A DNA stretch of 64,000 bases from Paenibacillus sp. J2TS4 (GCF_018403245.1 NZ_BOSH01000002.1:434001-498000), one strand, 5' to 3'; shown: positions 8,660 through 18,367, numbered from the stretch's first letter. Numbers and translations: made by a program. The notes: generated from the sequence alone by a model not told the origin.

Positions 8660-11600
8660 TTACCCCAAATTCCTGTTATTCAACCTGTTGCGTACATGAA
8701 ATGTCACCTTGGTCCCTGCACCTAACGTACTTTTGATCTGAAGTCCTGTTCCGAAGTGTCGTTTTAATCGCTGATCCGTATTTATCAATCCGACTCCTGC
8801 CCTGCTATCTGCTTTTCTGTCCAATATTCGTTGCAATTGAACGTCGTCCATTCCGATTCCATCGTCTTCAACCGATATCTCTGCATGCGTTTCATAGACA
8901 GAAATCCGAATAAATATCTTTCCTCCAAGCGCGCGCTTCATGATGCCATGTCTTATTGCATTTTCGACTAAAGGCTGGATAGTAAGATAAGGGATTTTTA
9001 ATTCCTCGCAGTCTTCTATCTCCCAGACAACCTGTAGCCTTTCTTCAAACCGAACCTTTTCAATAGATAGATAAGATCGCACTAGACCTAGCTCCTCTTT
9101 GATCGGAACAAGATCATCCATATTTTGGAATTGGAATTTATTCCTCAAAAAATTGCTGAATTCATTAAGCAAATTACGCATCTTATCCAGATCAATGTCA
9201 CTTAAAGCTGTTATAGCATTTAATGCATTGAATAAAAAATGAGGCTGGATTTGCGCTTGCAGCCATGCAGCTTCTAATCGCAATTGTTCCCGAACGACTT
9301 GTTTAATCGTAGTTAGCGCCTCTATTCGCGATCTTATTTCTACTGCTTCCACTGGCTTTGTCACGTAATCGTTGGCTCCCGCAATAAAACCGCTTTGAAT
9401 ATCTTTCGGTTGGCTTCTTGCGGTAAGGAGCAAAACAGGGAGCTCTGTCAGTGTAAATCGCTTACGAATCATTCGTGTCAGCTCGTAACCAGACATCTGT
9501 GGCATCATAATATCAGAGATGACTAGATCCCATTCCTTCGTATCCAGCATAGCCAACGCTTCTTTGCCGCTCGTTACCATCGTTACATCATATTCGTCAG
9601 GTGGTAGTATGGCTTCAAGCACTTGAAGGTTGACAGGATCATCATCAACCATCAAGATGAGCGGACGATCATGATTCATTTCAATTAAAGCTGTTTGTTT
9701 TGTAGCTGGTGAGATTTCCGCTTCTTCCAAATGGATGGATTCTTCTTCCAGAATAGGGATGGATTGCAAGGGCAACTGTTCGAAGGAGTTGGAAATTTCA
9801 TTCTCTTCCTTCGCTTTCGAATCTGCCAGCTTTAACGAAAATGTAAATTTGGAGCCTTCGCCTAAAACAGAGGATGCCTCTAACGTACCTCCATGAAGTT
9901 CAACCAGTTGCTTGCTTATACTTAACCCTAGCCCAAAGCCGCCTTCAATCATTGTCTTATTAGTGCTGGCTTGCTCATACGGACGGAATAGGCGCTTAAG
10001 CATATCCTCATCCATTCCAATCCCGGTATCGGTAATAACTATAAAAGCTCTTCCATCCTCTTCAAAAGCTTCAATCGAAATGACCCCTTCATTCGTATAT
10101 TTCACCGCATTATGAAGTAAATTGAAAACGATTTGAACCACCCGATTCTCATCCGCAATCACCGGAGGAAAATCTTCCGGAATTCGATTTACAATTTTTA
10201 CAGCTTTAACTTCTACGTTAAATTGCAGCATATCCATTACTCCGGTCATGATGGGCTGAATCCATATGACTTTTTTCTGCAGACGCGGATTACCTTCACG
10301 TAAGCTCATCACATCAATCAAATCATTTAATATCAATGTCAGCCGGCGTCCTACAGATAAAACCGTTTCAAGCTCTTTGATACTCCTTTCCTGCAACAAA
10401 TGCCGTTCCCTTTTTAAAACGGATTGTGACATGTTAAGAATGCCATGAAGCGGATTTTTAAATTCGTGTGAAGTGTTTGCCAAAAACTGATCCTTATGGT
10501 CATTCATTCTTTGCAATGTTGCAGCAAGCTCCTTGGTGCTGGCATGCATACTAAAATAATCTTTAAACCATACAGAGGCAAAACAACCCATCGAAATAAT
10601 GAGATCAAACGGATAGTGAACAACACTCAAACCGCTTTCCCGCCAGATGATCGACCAAACGAAATGGTGAACCAGTGCAAGAATAGAAAAAAGCAGTAAA
10701 AGATGGCTCTTTATATCCTTGATTACTTTTTTAAAGATGGCAATCATCGTAATCACTGCTGCAATACTAACCAATAAAAAATAAACCGGGAAGAGCATAA
10801 TGACCTGATAAGGAGCTAAAAACAACGTAATGCCGGCCGTCCCTAAATTCATTGCCGTATAAACAGGATATATCCTGCCCCAATAAGGGAGTTCGCGATG
10901 ATCCGTACACTCCAGCAAAGCATAGAATCCAATAATGAAAGCGGCGTTAGATAGCCGGAAATCCCAATTCAAGCCGATATAAAATAATTGGTGAAACAAT
11001 TTCTCATCATTGCTTAATACATTTGTAAGTGTTACACATAGGGTCAGCAAAGAAAAATAGAGCAGCTTCTTTTCCCGATTTCCCAGTAAAAACAATATAA
11101 ACGCATAGATAGAATGCACAAGAAATATAATGGCTGACAGAACCTGCATAGAAACGGAAACTTTCATTTCCTTTGCAATGGCTTCTTCTGAACCAAATTT
11201 AATCGAACGAATAATGCCGCTGCTTCGGCTATCCGCATAATTGGCCGCCTGAATCACCAGTTCGATTACGCCGTTCTCGTCTGCCGTAAAGGTTGTAGAA
11301 TAAGGGAGGTTCTTCGCGATATATTGTTCTTCTGCTTCCGCCACCCGACCGGAATTAGCTAGCAAACGGCCATTGACATATAATTCCGATGAAGTGCGCA
11401 CGCTGGGTACACGAATACTATAATTAAGGTCCTTTTCCGGATTTACATAAAGACGCAAGCGATAGGAGCCAAAACCATATGGCGTTGGCTTTTCAGCCTG
11501 CAAAGCTTCATTCCATCCTTCCGGAACCTGAATGAACATTGGCCCGTTCTCGCCTAATCCCGGTTGCCGCCTACCATCCATCAACCATTGGGAGGGATAA

Positions 11601-11809
11601 AACTCCCATTCCCCATCAAGCAAGAGAACGTCACCGTCTTCTGCATTCCAATTACGCAAATCGATTTGCCCATTCTTAATGGCCTGCTTATGATCGCGAA
11701 ACGATTCCATCCACAAAATACGCGAGCAAGATAAAATGACTAATAATAACCCTAATAACAATATAATATGACTTTTTTTCATTTGGGAGTTTGGCGAATC
11801 ACTTGCCAA
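8660..11809 (-). CDS. giant hybrid sensor: 7TM sensor, histidine kinase, receiver, LytS-type kinase
   Basis: A 1049-residue signalling protein with two kinase modules. Seen in order: N-terminal anchor; extracytoplasmic 7TMR-DISMED2-like beta domain (about 45-200); seven-helix 7TMR-DISM region (about 215-400); HisKA with NTSHEFKNPLHGILN (phospho-His near 449) and HATPase (about 545-660, GFGLGLSISKQLVELHGG); receiver domain (about 725-840, phospho-acceptor in DLVISDIMMPQMSG, DDD at its start, Lys in YVTKPVE); then a second kinase of the LytS/YesM type (QIQPHFLFNALNAI) with its own ATPase (VENAIRHG, GVGLINTDQRL). The TTG start at 11809 has AGGAG eight bases away. No response regulator with an output domain is adjacent, so its target is unknown. 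Confidence 0.9.
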   Translation of the reverse strand: MASDSPNSQMKKSHIILLLGLLLVILSCSRILWMESFRDHKQAIKNGQIDLRNWNAEDGDVLLLDGEWEFYPSQWLMDGRRQPGLGENGPMFIQVPEGWNEALQAEKPTPYGFGSYRLRLYVNPEKDLNYSIRVPSVRTSSELYVNGRLLANSGRVAEAEEQYIAKNLPYSTTFTADENGVIELVIQAANYADSRSSGIIRSIKFGSEEAIAKEMKVSVSMQVLSAIIFLVHSIYAFILFLLGNREKKLLYFSLLTLCVTLTNVLSNDEKLFHQLFYIGLNWDFRLSNAAFIIGFYALLECTDHRELPYWGRIYPVYTAMNLGTAGITLFLAPYQVIMLFPVYFLLVSIAAVITMIAIFKKVIKDIKSHLLLLFSILALVHHFVWSIIWRESGLSVVHYPFDLIISMGCFASVWFKDYFSMHASTKELAATLQRMNDHKDQFLANTSHEFKNPLHGILNMSQSVLKRERHLLQERSIKELETVLSVGRRLTLILNDLIDVMSLREGNPRLQKKVIWIQPIMTGVMDMLQFNVEVKAVKIVNRIPEDFPPVIADENRVVQIVFNLLHNAVKYTNEGVISIEAFEEDGRAFIVITDTGIGMDEDMLKRLFRPYEQASTNKTMIEGGFGLGLSISKQLVELHGGTLEASSVLGEGSKFTFSLKLADSKAKEENEISNSFEQLPLQSIPILEEESIHLEEAEISPATKQTALIEMNHDRPLILMVDDDPVNLQVLEAILPPDEYDVTMVTSGKEALAMLDTKEWDLVISDIMMPQMSGYELTRMIRKRFTLTELPVLLLTARSQPKDIQSGFIAGANDYVTKPVEAVEIRSRIEALTTIKQVVREQLRLEAAWLQAQIQPHFLFNALNAITALSDIDLDKMRNLLNEFSNFLRNKFQFQNMDDLVPIKEELGLVRSYLSIEKVRFEERLQVVWEIEDCEELKIPYLTIQPLVENAIRHGIMKRALGGKIFIRISVYETHAEISVEDDGIGMDDVQLQRILDRKADSRAGVGLINTDQRLKRHFGTGLQIKSTLGAGTKVTFHVRNRLNNRNLG

Positions 11810-11960
11810 GAAATACTCCTCTCTTATTTTTAGTATGACACATGTGAATATTTCATAATTTTAAGCCCTTACACACTATATCGGCCAGCGACAAATCTAC
11901 CATTACTTATAATATAACTACAACGATAAACAGAAACATTATCAATTGCAACATGGATAA

Positions 11961-12000
11961 AAAAAACCTGGACCCCACAGGACGCAGGATCAGGTTTTTT
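11961..12000. terminator. hairpin with A/T-rich flanks (terminator)
   Basis: AAAAAACCTG faces CAGGTTTTTT across a 20-base loop, so it could act on either strand. It lies in the 457-base gap (11810-12266) between the hybrid kinase promoter side and the VWA lipoprotein stop. The rest of that gap holds only short, frame-interrupted ORFs that I cannot identify. Confidence 0.5.
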
Positions 12001-12266
12001 TCTTGTCTTTGTATTTTTAATTCCGGTCACAGGACATCTCCGCTCACCATTCATGGCAGGGTCATTCCCTTTGTACAAGCGCATCAATTATATCATCGGT
12101 GGAATGCTGTTCCAACTCTGTCCAGATGTGGCATAGAACGTTGCGGCACCTACCTTCAACACGTGGAGCAACAGCGGATAACACCTTCAGGCACAGTCTT
12201 CTCTATCAGCATTTCCTGCAGCGTTTCGGCAAAAAAGATCCCTCAGAGCACGCTCCGCTAATTATT

Positions 12267-13685
12267 TTACTTATTCGTCAAATCATCGATATTTTTATTT
12301 CCTTCATCCTTTATATCGTCATACACCTTCTTACCGTTCTCGGTAACTTCGTCATATAGACGCTTCCCCGTTTCGCCGGCATAATTCCATGCGAAATTTT
12401 TGCGCTCGTTAATTTTTTGGAAGAGATCGTTCCGGGGAAGATCCTCTTTCTGGGTTTCCAAATACTTGAGGGCAGCCAGCAAATTCGAATTTTCTTTATT
12501 CGCCAGACCTTGCATCGTTTCCCGTGCTTTATTGAGTGTTCCCTGTTTTGTTTCTTTCTGTATATTGGCCTCTCCCGTTCCTTTTTCTTTCCATAGCGTC
12601 CATTCGCCTCGTAATTTATCATATGCCTTATTCAAATAATTTTTCAGCGCTTCATCATTATCAATGGAAGTAAATTCTCCTCCGCCGGATGCAGCCACCT
12701 GTCGGAGCAGTTTTTGGCCTTCATTATCCACATCAAAGCCAATAATATTTACAACGGTCTTCACCTGTGATTGATGGAGTTCTTTGGCAATCTGTACAGG
12801 GTCGCCTCCGCATGTTTCAATTCCATCGCTTACTACATAGACAACGGAATCGGTCGTTTCAGGATCTATGTCTTGCTTTACAGATTCCAGTGCATTCGCA
12901 ATTGGCGTCCATCCAGCCGGTTCTACATCTTGAAGCGCAGTTTTAATTAGATCGGTCTGCTCGCCTTGACCATGAAAAATTTCTTCAGTGCTGCTGCATG
13001 ATAATGAATAATCTTCCTGGCTTCCTGAACCTTTATGCCCATAAACCCTCACGGATATCTCTGCATTTTTAGGCAATTTATCGCCGAAACTCTGAATGGC
13101 TTCTTTTGCGGAATCCATTTTGGATTTACCATTAATTTGCTCCCTCATGCTGCCGCTTGCATCAAGCAAGATTGAAATATGCTGCTTCCTGCTGGTCGGC
13201 AATTTAATCTTCAAATTAGGCCGCTCGTTATCTACCGTAATCTCGGATTCAAAATCAATGAAAGTGGACACATAAGGCCGATAATCTTCAGCCAGCAAGA
13301 GGAGCAATTCTTCCATATATTGATCGGCCGTCAAATCAGCCGGCAACTGATCCAACGCCTCCTGAACATTCGACTCATCATAGTTGGAACCGGACAAACT
13401 CCCCGGAGGTTTCATTAATATTTGTTCATCCGTTAATACAATCTGAGGTTTGCTTTGCATCGAATCTGACGGGTTCTGATTGTTTGAATTATTCTCTTCC
13501 GGTTCGTTATCCTGCTCCGATTCCGACGGATTCTGATTCTGATTGTTTGAATTATTCTCTTTCGGTTCGTTATTCTGTTCCGATTCTGACGGGTTCTTGT
13601 TTGAAGTGATTTTTTCCGGCTCATTGCTGCAACCGGCAAGAATTACAAATATCGCCAAAACGATGAAGATAGCGCTTCGAATCAT
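12267..13685 (-). CDS. von Willebrand factor A lipoprotein
   Basis: Surface lipoprotein with a metal-binding VWA domain. Seen: signal peptide with lipobox LAGC (Cys near residue 20); an Asn/Glu/Ser-rich spacer with tandem repeats built on NPSESEQ...NEP.ENNSNNQ (about 30-70); VWA domain (about 170-370) with intact MIDAS residues DASGSM and later TPIANAL and SDGIETCGG; a charged helical tail. Resembles the YwmC/YwmD class. The reading frame is open further upstream, but the ATG at 13685 has GGAGG at proper spacing and starts the signal peptide, so I use it (472 residues). Its ligand is unknown; the repeat spacer likely spans the cell wall. Confidence 0.85.
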   Translation of the reverse strand: MIRSAIFIVLAIFVILAGCSNEPEKITSNKNPSESEQNNEPKENNSNNQNQNPSESEQDNEPEENNSNNQNPSDSMQSKPQIVLTDEQILMKPPGSLSGSNYDESNVQEALDQLPADLTADQYMEELLLLLAEDYRPYVSTFIDFESEITVDNERPNLKIKLPTSRKQHISILLDASGSMREQINGKSKMDSAKEAIQSFGDKLPKNAEISVRVYGHKGSGSQEDYSLSCSSTEEIFHGQGEQTDLIKTALQDVEPAGWTPIANALESVKQDIDPETTDSVVYVVSDGIETCGGDPVQIAKELHQSQVKTVVNIIGFDVDNEGQKLLRQVAASGGGEFTSIDNDEALKNYLNKAYDKLRGEWTLWKEKGTGEANIQKETKQGTLNKARETMQGLANKENSNLLAALKYLETQKEDLPRNDLFQKINERKNFAWNYAGETGKRLYDEVTENGKKVYDDIKDEGNKNIDDLTNK

Positions 13686-14001
13686 CAAACACACCTCCAA
13701 ATAATCTCCTAATTTACGATCAAAAAGCCAGCTTCTTATCCTCCACAAACCCCTATGCTCGGCAGTTTCATAAAGATCCGACGAAGGAGATCGTCGCCGA
13801 TCTCTCCGTCTAAAGTATGGTCCAAATTGACTATCTCCGGCCGGTAGATGTGAATCGCTGACACCTGTGCCTAGCGCATCCCTAACCGAAAGTTTGATGA
13901 GCATCTCACATTGCACTTCGAATGGTTTGACCATCGTCCGTTGAGCCATTGGCTGTACTTTGACAGGACACCAGACGACTGTCATACGCTGGCAGCCGGA
14001 A
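13686..14001. other. 316-base gap without a gene
   Basis: Between the two VWA genes. The minus frame is open through it, continuous with the lipoprotein ORF, but there is no ribosome binding site and the protein is not recognisable. I see only the lipoprotein RBS and presumably its promoter here. Confidence 0.4.
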
Positions 14002-15201
14002 CTAAACCAGCTTGGCACCGGCCCGCTTCGCCAGCTCATACAGATCCGCGCCCTTAAGCGCACCCTCTACAAAGCTCGGCAGAAGCTGCGGCGTGCAGGC
14101 AAAGCATGGCGTGCCATCGCGCGAGAGCGCCTTGGCTATTCCTTCATCATAGTAAGGCTCCCCGCCGTCCGATAAAGCGAGCAAGCCCATGGTCTTCACA
14201 CCGGATTCTCGCATTTCGCGCATACGCCGCACGAACGCGGCGCGATTACCGCCCTCGCACATATCCGATATGAGAATAAAGATCGTCTTGGCCGGCTCCT
14301 CAATAAACTGCTCGCAATAAGCGACCGATTTGTTGATATCGGTGCCGCCGCCGAGCTGGATGCCGAACAGCATATCTACCGGATCGTTGGCACATTGCTC
14401 CGTCAAGTCGACGACCTCGGTATCGAAGACAACCACTCGCGTTCGCAAGGCCGGAATGCTGGCAAAAATCGAGCCGACGACCGAAGCCCAAATGACCGAG
14501 TCTGACATCGAGCCACTTTGGTCAATATCCAGGATGACCGTCCATTCCTGGCTTCTGCGCGCCCGATCGAAGAAGTAGAACTTCTCCGGAATGAGCTTGC
14601 ACCGCTCCTGATCGTAATGCTTCAAGTTGCGCAGGATCGTCCGTTTCCAATCCATCCCGCTAACGGATGGCAGCGGCGTATGCTGCCTGCGGTTCAGCGC
14701 GCCTGTCACCGCGCGGCGGATATCGCTTTCCAGCCGCTTCGCCAGCTCCTCTACCACCATTTGTACAAGCATGCGCGCCGTATCCTTCGTCTTCTCCGGA
14801 ATTTTGCCTTTGAGCGACATCAAAGTTCCGACCATCTGAATATCCGGCTTCACCTTGCCGAGCACTTCCGGTTCAAAGAGCAGCTGCTTTAGCCCCTTGC
14901 GCTCGATCGCATCATTCTGGATGACCGAGACGACATCTTCGGGAAAGAACGTCCGGATATCGCCAAGCCACTTCGCCAGCTGCGGAGCCGATTTGCCAAG
15001 CCCGGCCGAACGGGCTTCCGGCGTTCCTGCTTCACCGCCTGTATCATCATACAAAGAGGCCAGCGCTTCATCCATCACCTGCTCCTCCTCGCTCAACCCG
15101 ATTCCTCCGCCTTGGCTGTATGCCTCAAGCTGCTGCTCCGCCGATTGGCCGAGGAGGAGCCGCCAACGTGTCAATTGCTTTCGTCTCCATTCATTGTTCA
15201 T
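14002..15201 (-). CDS. cytoplasmic VWA protein (CoxE-like) of a MoxR/SWIM cluster
   Basis: VWA-domain protein of the kind encoded with a MoxR ATPase, a SWIM protein and DUF5682. Seen: helical N-terminal half (about 1-205), VWA domain in the C-terminal half with full MIDAS set: DIDQSGSMSDS (near 212), GGGTDI (near 285) and ISDMCEGGN (near 313). No signal peptide or membrane helix; 399 residues, apparently full length. In known clusters the VWA protein acts with the MoxR AAA+ ATPase as a metal-dependent remodelling pair. No MoxR gene exists in this window, so this survivor has lost its local partner. It begins two bases after the DUF5682 fragment ends. Confidence 0.82.
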   Translation of the reverse strand: MNNEWRRKQLTRWRLLLGQSAEQQLEAYSQGGGIGLSEEEQVMDEALASLYDDTGGEAGTPEARSAGLGKSAPQLAKWLGDIRTFFPEDVVSVIQNDAIERKGLKQLLFEPEVLGKVKPDIQMVGTLMSLKGKIPEKTKDTARMLVQMVVEELAKRLESDIRRAVTGALNRRQHTPLPSVSGMDWKRTILRNLKHYDQERCKLIPEKFYFFDRARRSQEWTVILDIDQSGSMSDSVIWASVVGSIFASIPALRTRVVVFDTEVVDLTEQCANDPVDMLFGIQLGGGTDINKSVAYCEQFIEEPAKTIFILISDMCEGGNRAAFVRRMREMRESGVKTMGLLALSDGGEPYYDEGIAKALSRDGTPCFACTPQLLPSFVEGALKGADLYELAKRAGAKLV

Positions 15202-15203
15202 CT

Positions 15204-15974
15204 CTACAAATCTCCAAAATCAAAATCGTTCAAGTCATCGAGCATCTGCTCCTCGGCCTCCTTCAACTCTCCGGTCAGCACCTCTGCTGCCGCTTCGGCG
15301 TCAACGCCCCATATTTCGCCCAGCATTTCGGCCACCATCGTCTTCTCCCTGCTGTTAAAGCTGCTGAAGGCGCGGCGCAAAAAGACGAGCGCGCGGCGGA
15401 ATTCCTCATTGTCAAGCTCTGCGATATACTCATTCAGCTGCTCCCAGAGACTCATCCGCGACAACAGGCTATACCGATTGCGCATCGACAGCCCCTCGAA
15501 CCAGCCCGCGCCGAGATCGGCCGGCACACCCGGCGACAAGCGCCGCGACACTTCCTCCGCACATTCGCCGGCCGACAATTCGCCGCGTTCCAGCAATATG
15601 GCGCAGGCATAGCCCGATAGACGCGGATTGCGGTCATCACGGCTGGCGAGATGATGCAACTCCTTCACCCACAGCGCCTCATCGACGAGCTCATGGTGCT
15701 CCTGCGCAATTTGATTCAGCTCATGGATCGCAGTCAGCAGAGTGCCCGAGGCTTCGTCATTGCAGCCGCATGCGTCGACGAGAAAAAGGCATGCCCGCAG
15801 AAACAACTGCTCCAGCAAGGGCAAGAGCGGCGCTGTATCCAGTTTGCGAATATCGCCATACCCGATGATGATGGCCAACTGATGCGCCGCGCCGGCAATT
15901 TGACCGACATCCTGGCTATCGATGGCCAGCTTCTGCAGCGTTTCGCGGGCGGCCACAGCATCGCACACTCGCAT
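15204..15974 (-). pseudogene. 3' fragment of a DUF5682-family gene
   Basis: The 256 residues look like the C-terminal third of a DUF5682 protein (usually several hundred residues longer), with helical repeats and an ending EFRRALVFLRRAFSSF...EKTMVAEMLGEIWG. There is no ribosome binding site at the ATG. The other frame just upstream reads GGEAALIRVAC, which fits better as a continuation, so a frameshift lies near 15965. The fragment is joined to a SWIM-protein fragment, implying a deletion that removed the DUF5682 N-terminus and whatever lay between. The family assignment is from memory of the domain and the conserved neighbourhood. Confidence 0.6.
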
Positions 15975-15984
15975 GCCACCCGAA

Positions 15985-16273
15985 TCAGCGCCGCTTCTCC
16001 GCCTTCTCCCGCTTGGATAAAATATCTTCGGGGATTGGCGCTATGTCGAAAGCCTCATTGCCCGCATAGGCGTAAAGTAGGCCCAATCCGTGCTTGCACG
16101 GAAACTGCCGGCTCGGGCATGAGCAGCGCAATACCGGTTTATCCGGGTCTATGAAATCGGCAGAGCATTGATAATTGGACAAAGCTGCGTTTCTTCACCA
16201 GCCCGCGCCCGTTTTTCACCGCCGAATCATTCGGAGCCAATGCATCTATGTATGACTCTGTCAGTGTAATCAA
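15985..16273 (-). pseudogene. SWIM zinc-finger gene, 5' part, internally deleted
   Basis: A TTG at 16273 (GGAGGG upstream) opens a frame reading ITLTESYIDALAPNDSAV then NGRGLVKKRSFVQLS, the usual start of SWIM-family proteins. The frame then breaks near 16180. The other frame carries the SWIM zinc ligands in CSCPSRQFPCKHGLGLLYAY and ends at a stop at 15985 after KREKAEKRR. Roughly 25 residues are missing between the two parts, and everything after the SWIM motif is gone. Such proteins normally precede the MoxR/DUF5682/VWA genes. Confidence 0.7.
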
Positions 16274-16437
16274 TGTGTTCGTCTCCCTCCTGGCATCTCC
16301 TGGTTTTTCTCTCCATTACCATCATATCACGCCATAATATGTCAGCTCTCCCGGCCAAAAGTCCTATTTCCCGAACGAAAAGCGAACATATTTTGAACAA
16401 ACTATCCATGGACTGCAGCTTTGGATCCGATAGAAAG

Positions 16438-16465
16438 TCAAAGCAGCTCCAGAGAATGGAACTGC
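16438..16465. repeat. 28-bp dispersed repeat, copy 1
   Basis: The 28 bases beginning TCAAAGCAGCTCCAG recur at 22290-22317 with one mismatch. The repeat contains an imperfect hairpin (AGCAGCTCC / GGAACTGCT). This copy sits in the otherwise empty 362-base gap 16274-16635, where I see nothing else apart from the RBS of the DUF1697 remnant. Confidence 0.6.
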
Positions 16466-16635
16466 TTATGATCAACCTATCTCTATAGACTTGTTTATTG
16501 GCCAGGATACAAGGGATAGTTGCACCACTCTTGATCTTCTTCCATCGATAAATGGATACTTATAATAACCTTTGGGCTATTCGCTTAGACTTAAGGTCGG
16601 TGAACATTTCCTTTAATGAATCTTAGGAGGTCTCT

Positions 16636-16710
16636 ATGGTCTATGCTGCGCTGCTTCGCGGAATCAATGTTGGCGGGAACAACAACATCGACATGAAGTT
16701 GTTAAAGAAG
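16636..16710 (+). pseudogene. DUF1697 gene truncated after 25 codons
   Basis: ATG with TAGGAGG at good spacing begins MVYAALLRGINVGGNN followed by an IDMK motif, the characteristic N-terminus of DUF1697 proteins (about 180 residues). After LLKK the similarity stops, six bases before the stop codon of the oppositely oriented ABC permease. The remaining gene is absent from the window, including the far side of the exporter block. Confidence 0.75.
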
Positions 16711-16715
16711 TCATC

Positions 16716-17456
16716 TTATTCCCCGCTCCAGCGGAAAAACCGTGAGGACAAAATGATAGATATGATGGCGACACCTACTAGAACTACAACATCCACCCCA
16801 TTCTCCCAAATCGGTGTGAAATTCCATGTTTGCCTTATTAAATCAATGACGTAGTAAAGCGGAAGGATGTGGGCGATAACACGTAATAGGTTTGGCATCC
16901 ATTCAATCGGAAAGGTGGCTCCCGATAGAAAAATCATCAAATTCAAGGCAAGTGAGCTGATGGCCGAGGCCGTCCGAACTTTTTTGGCAATCGAATTGAT
17001 CAACAGTCCGAACGGGAAGAAGGCAACCAGGCTTAATAGGATGGCCAACAAGGTACTTCCCAAATATTTCGGTACATGTAAATTGAAGACGAGGAATCCA
17101 AAAATGAGTATAATTACGGCACTGATGGTAAAAATGACGGTTCCCTGCACGGTTTGCGCCGTTAACACCATCCAAGGCCGCACGGTTGTGACCTGGTAGC
17201 GTCGCAGAATGCCTTTTTCACGATAGTTGGCCATCACCGTTCCGATTCCGAAAAACGCAGTGGTCAGGATGTTCACGGCAATCCAGGACGTGATGTAAGC
17301 ATTGCTGTAAGTCATCCCTCCGATTTCTGTATTTCCGAACATCACCCCGAATAGCCAGATCATCAGAACCGGAAACAGAAAGGTCCAGAATACGGCCATT
17401 TTTTCTCGAAAAAATAATTTTGTTTCCATTATCGACAGTTTCACAATTTTATTCAT
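16716..17456 (-). CDS. ABC-2 type permease (LnrM/YfiM-like)
   Basis: Membrane subunit of an exporter partnered with the ATPase encoded upstream. Seen: 246 residues with six predicted helices (about 22-40, 55-78, 100-125, 135-160, 165-188, 218-238) and an ABC-2 core (LSGATFPIEWMPNLLRVIAHILPLYY). The start overlaps the ATPase stop by four bases. Only one permease gene is present, whereas the linearmycin-type lnrLMN unit has two, so this may work as a homodimer. Confidence 0.87.
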   Translation of the reverse strand: MNKIVKLSIMETKLFFREKMAVFWTFLFPVLMIWLFGVMFGNTEIGGMTYSNAYITSWIAVNILTTAFFGIGTVMANYREKGILRRYQVTTVRPWMVLTAQTVQGTVIFTISAVIILIFGFLVFNLHVPKYLGSTLLAILLSLVAFFPFGLLINSIAKKVRTASAISSLALNLMIFLSGATFPIEWMPNLLRVIAHILPLYYVIDLIRQTWNFTPIWENGVDVVVLVGVAIISIILSSRFFRWSGE

Positions 17457-18367
17457 GCTGATCGCTCCTTTAACAGGTGGACAAACAAATCATCCAGCGT
17501 GCCCCGCTCGAAACGGAATGCGGTCACTTTCCAATCGCGTTCTTCACATTCTTTTAAAACCAAATAGGCGGAATGCTGGAGATTCTCCGTTTGAATTCTC
17601 ACCCGATCCCCGGATTTCTCCACGTGAATCACGCTGGGCAGGGCGATCAAAACATCGGGATCCACATCGAAACTCTCAAACGCTAGGTAATTAGTCGCCA
17701 GGTCTTCGAGCAATACATTCGGTTTCCCAAGTGCCCGAATTTGACCTTCGTACACCATTGCCACTCGATCACAGAGCTTTTCGGCTTCTTCCATATAATG
17801 CGTCGTGACCAGGATGGTGGTTCCTTGTTCCCTCAGGGTATGGATGACTCCCCACAACTCGCGGCGGGCCTGGGGATCCAGCCCCATGCTCGGTTCATCC
17901 AAAAACACGATTTCGGGTTGATGCAAAACGGATAGAGCGAGCGTTACCCGTTGTTTCCAGCCACCGGAAAGATCCTTGAAATACGAATTGAGTTTGTCTT
18001 TCAATTGTAGCTGTTCAATGATGTCCATCAGGACATGATTTGTGTCATAAAAAGAGGCAAACAGATTTATCGCTTCTTTGACCTTCATTAACTCCTGTAT
18101 GGATGTGGCCTGGAACTGCACCCCGATTTTTTTATTTAATGGATAGCGGTCGGATTCCTTGCCGGGATCAAGGCCGAGTACGTGTACCTTTCCGGAATCT
18201 CTTGTCCGCAGTCCTTCCAGGATCTCAATGGTCGTGGTCTTACCGGCTCCGTTCGGACCGATGATACCGAAAATTTCGCCTCTTTCGACTGTAAACGAAA
18301 TCCCCTGTACGGCTCGAGTTTCCCCGTATTGTTTGGTCAAGCCTTCAACTTCAATGACAGGTTTCAT
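17453..18367 (-). CDS. ABC exporter ATP-binding subunit (LnrL/CcmA-like)
   Basis: Energises the ABC-2 permease. Seen: Walker A IGPNGAGKTTT (near 36), signature LSGGWKQRVTLALSV (near 135; Trp in place of the usual Gln), Walker B EIVFLDEPSMGLD (near 155), H loop VTTHYMEE, and a C-terminal extension as in drug-exporter ATPases. Length 304. AGGAG precedes the ATG. It lies 73 bases after the NarL-type regulator and forms one unit with it. Confidence 0.9.
   Translation of the reverse strand: MKPVIEVEGLTKQYGETRAVQGISFTVERGEIFGIIGPNGAGKTTTIEILEGLRTRDSGKVHVLGLDPGKESDRYPLNKKIGVQFQATSIQELMKVKEAINLFASFYDTNHVLMDIIEQLQLKDKLNSYFKDLSGGWKQRVTLALSVLHQPEIVFLDEPSMGLDPQARRELWGVIHTLREQGTTILVTTHYMEEAEKLCDRVAMVYEGQIRALGKPNVLLEDLATNYLAFESFDVDPDVLIALPSVIHVEKSGDRVRIQTENLQHSAYLVLKECEERDWKVTAFRFERGTLDDLFVHLLKERSA

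Noticed and set aside
12030..12260. Short frames between the hybrid kinase and the VWA lipoprotein
   Set aside because: Several stops and frame changes; fragments such as TELEQHSTDDIIDALVQRE could be decayed coding sequence but match nothing I know.
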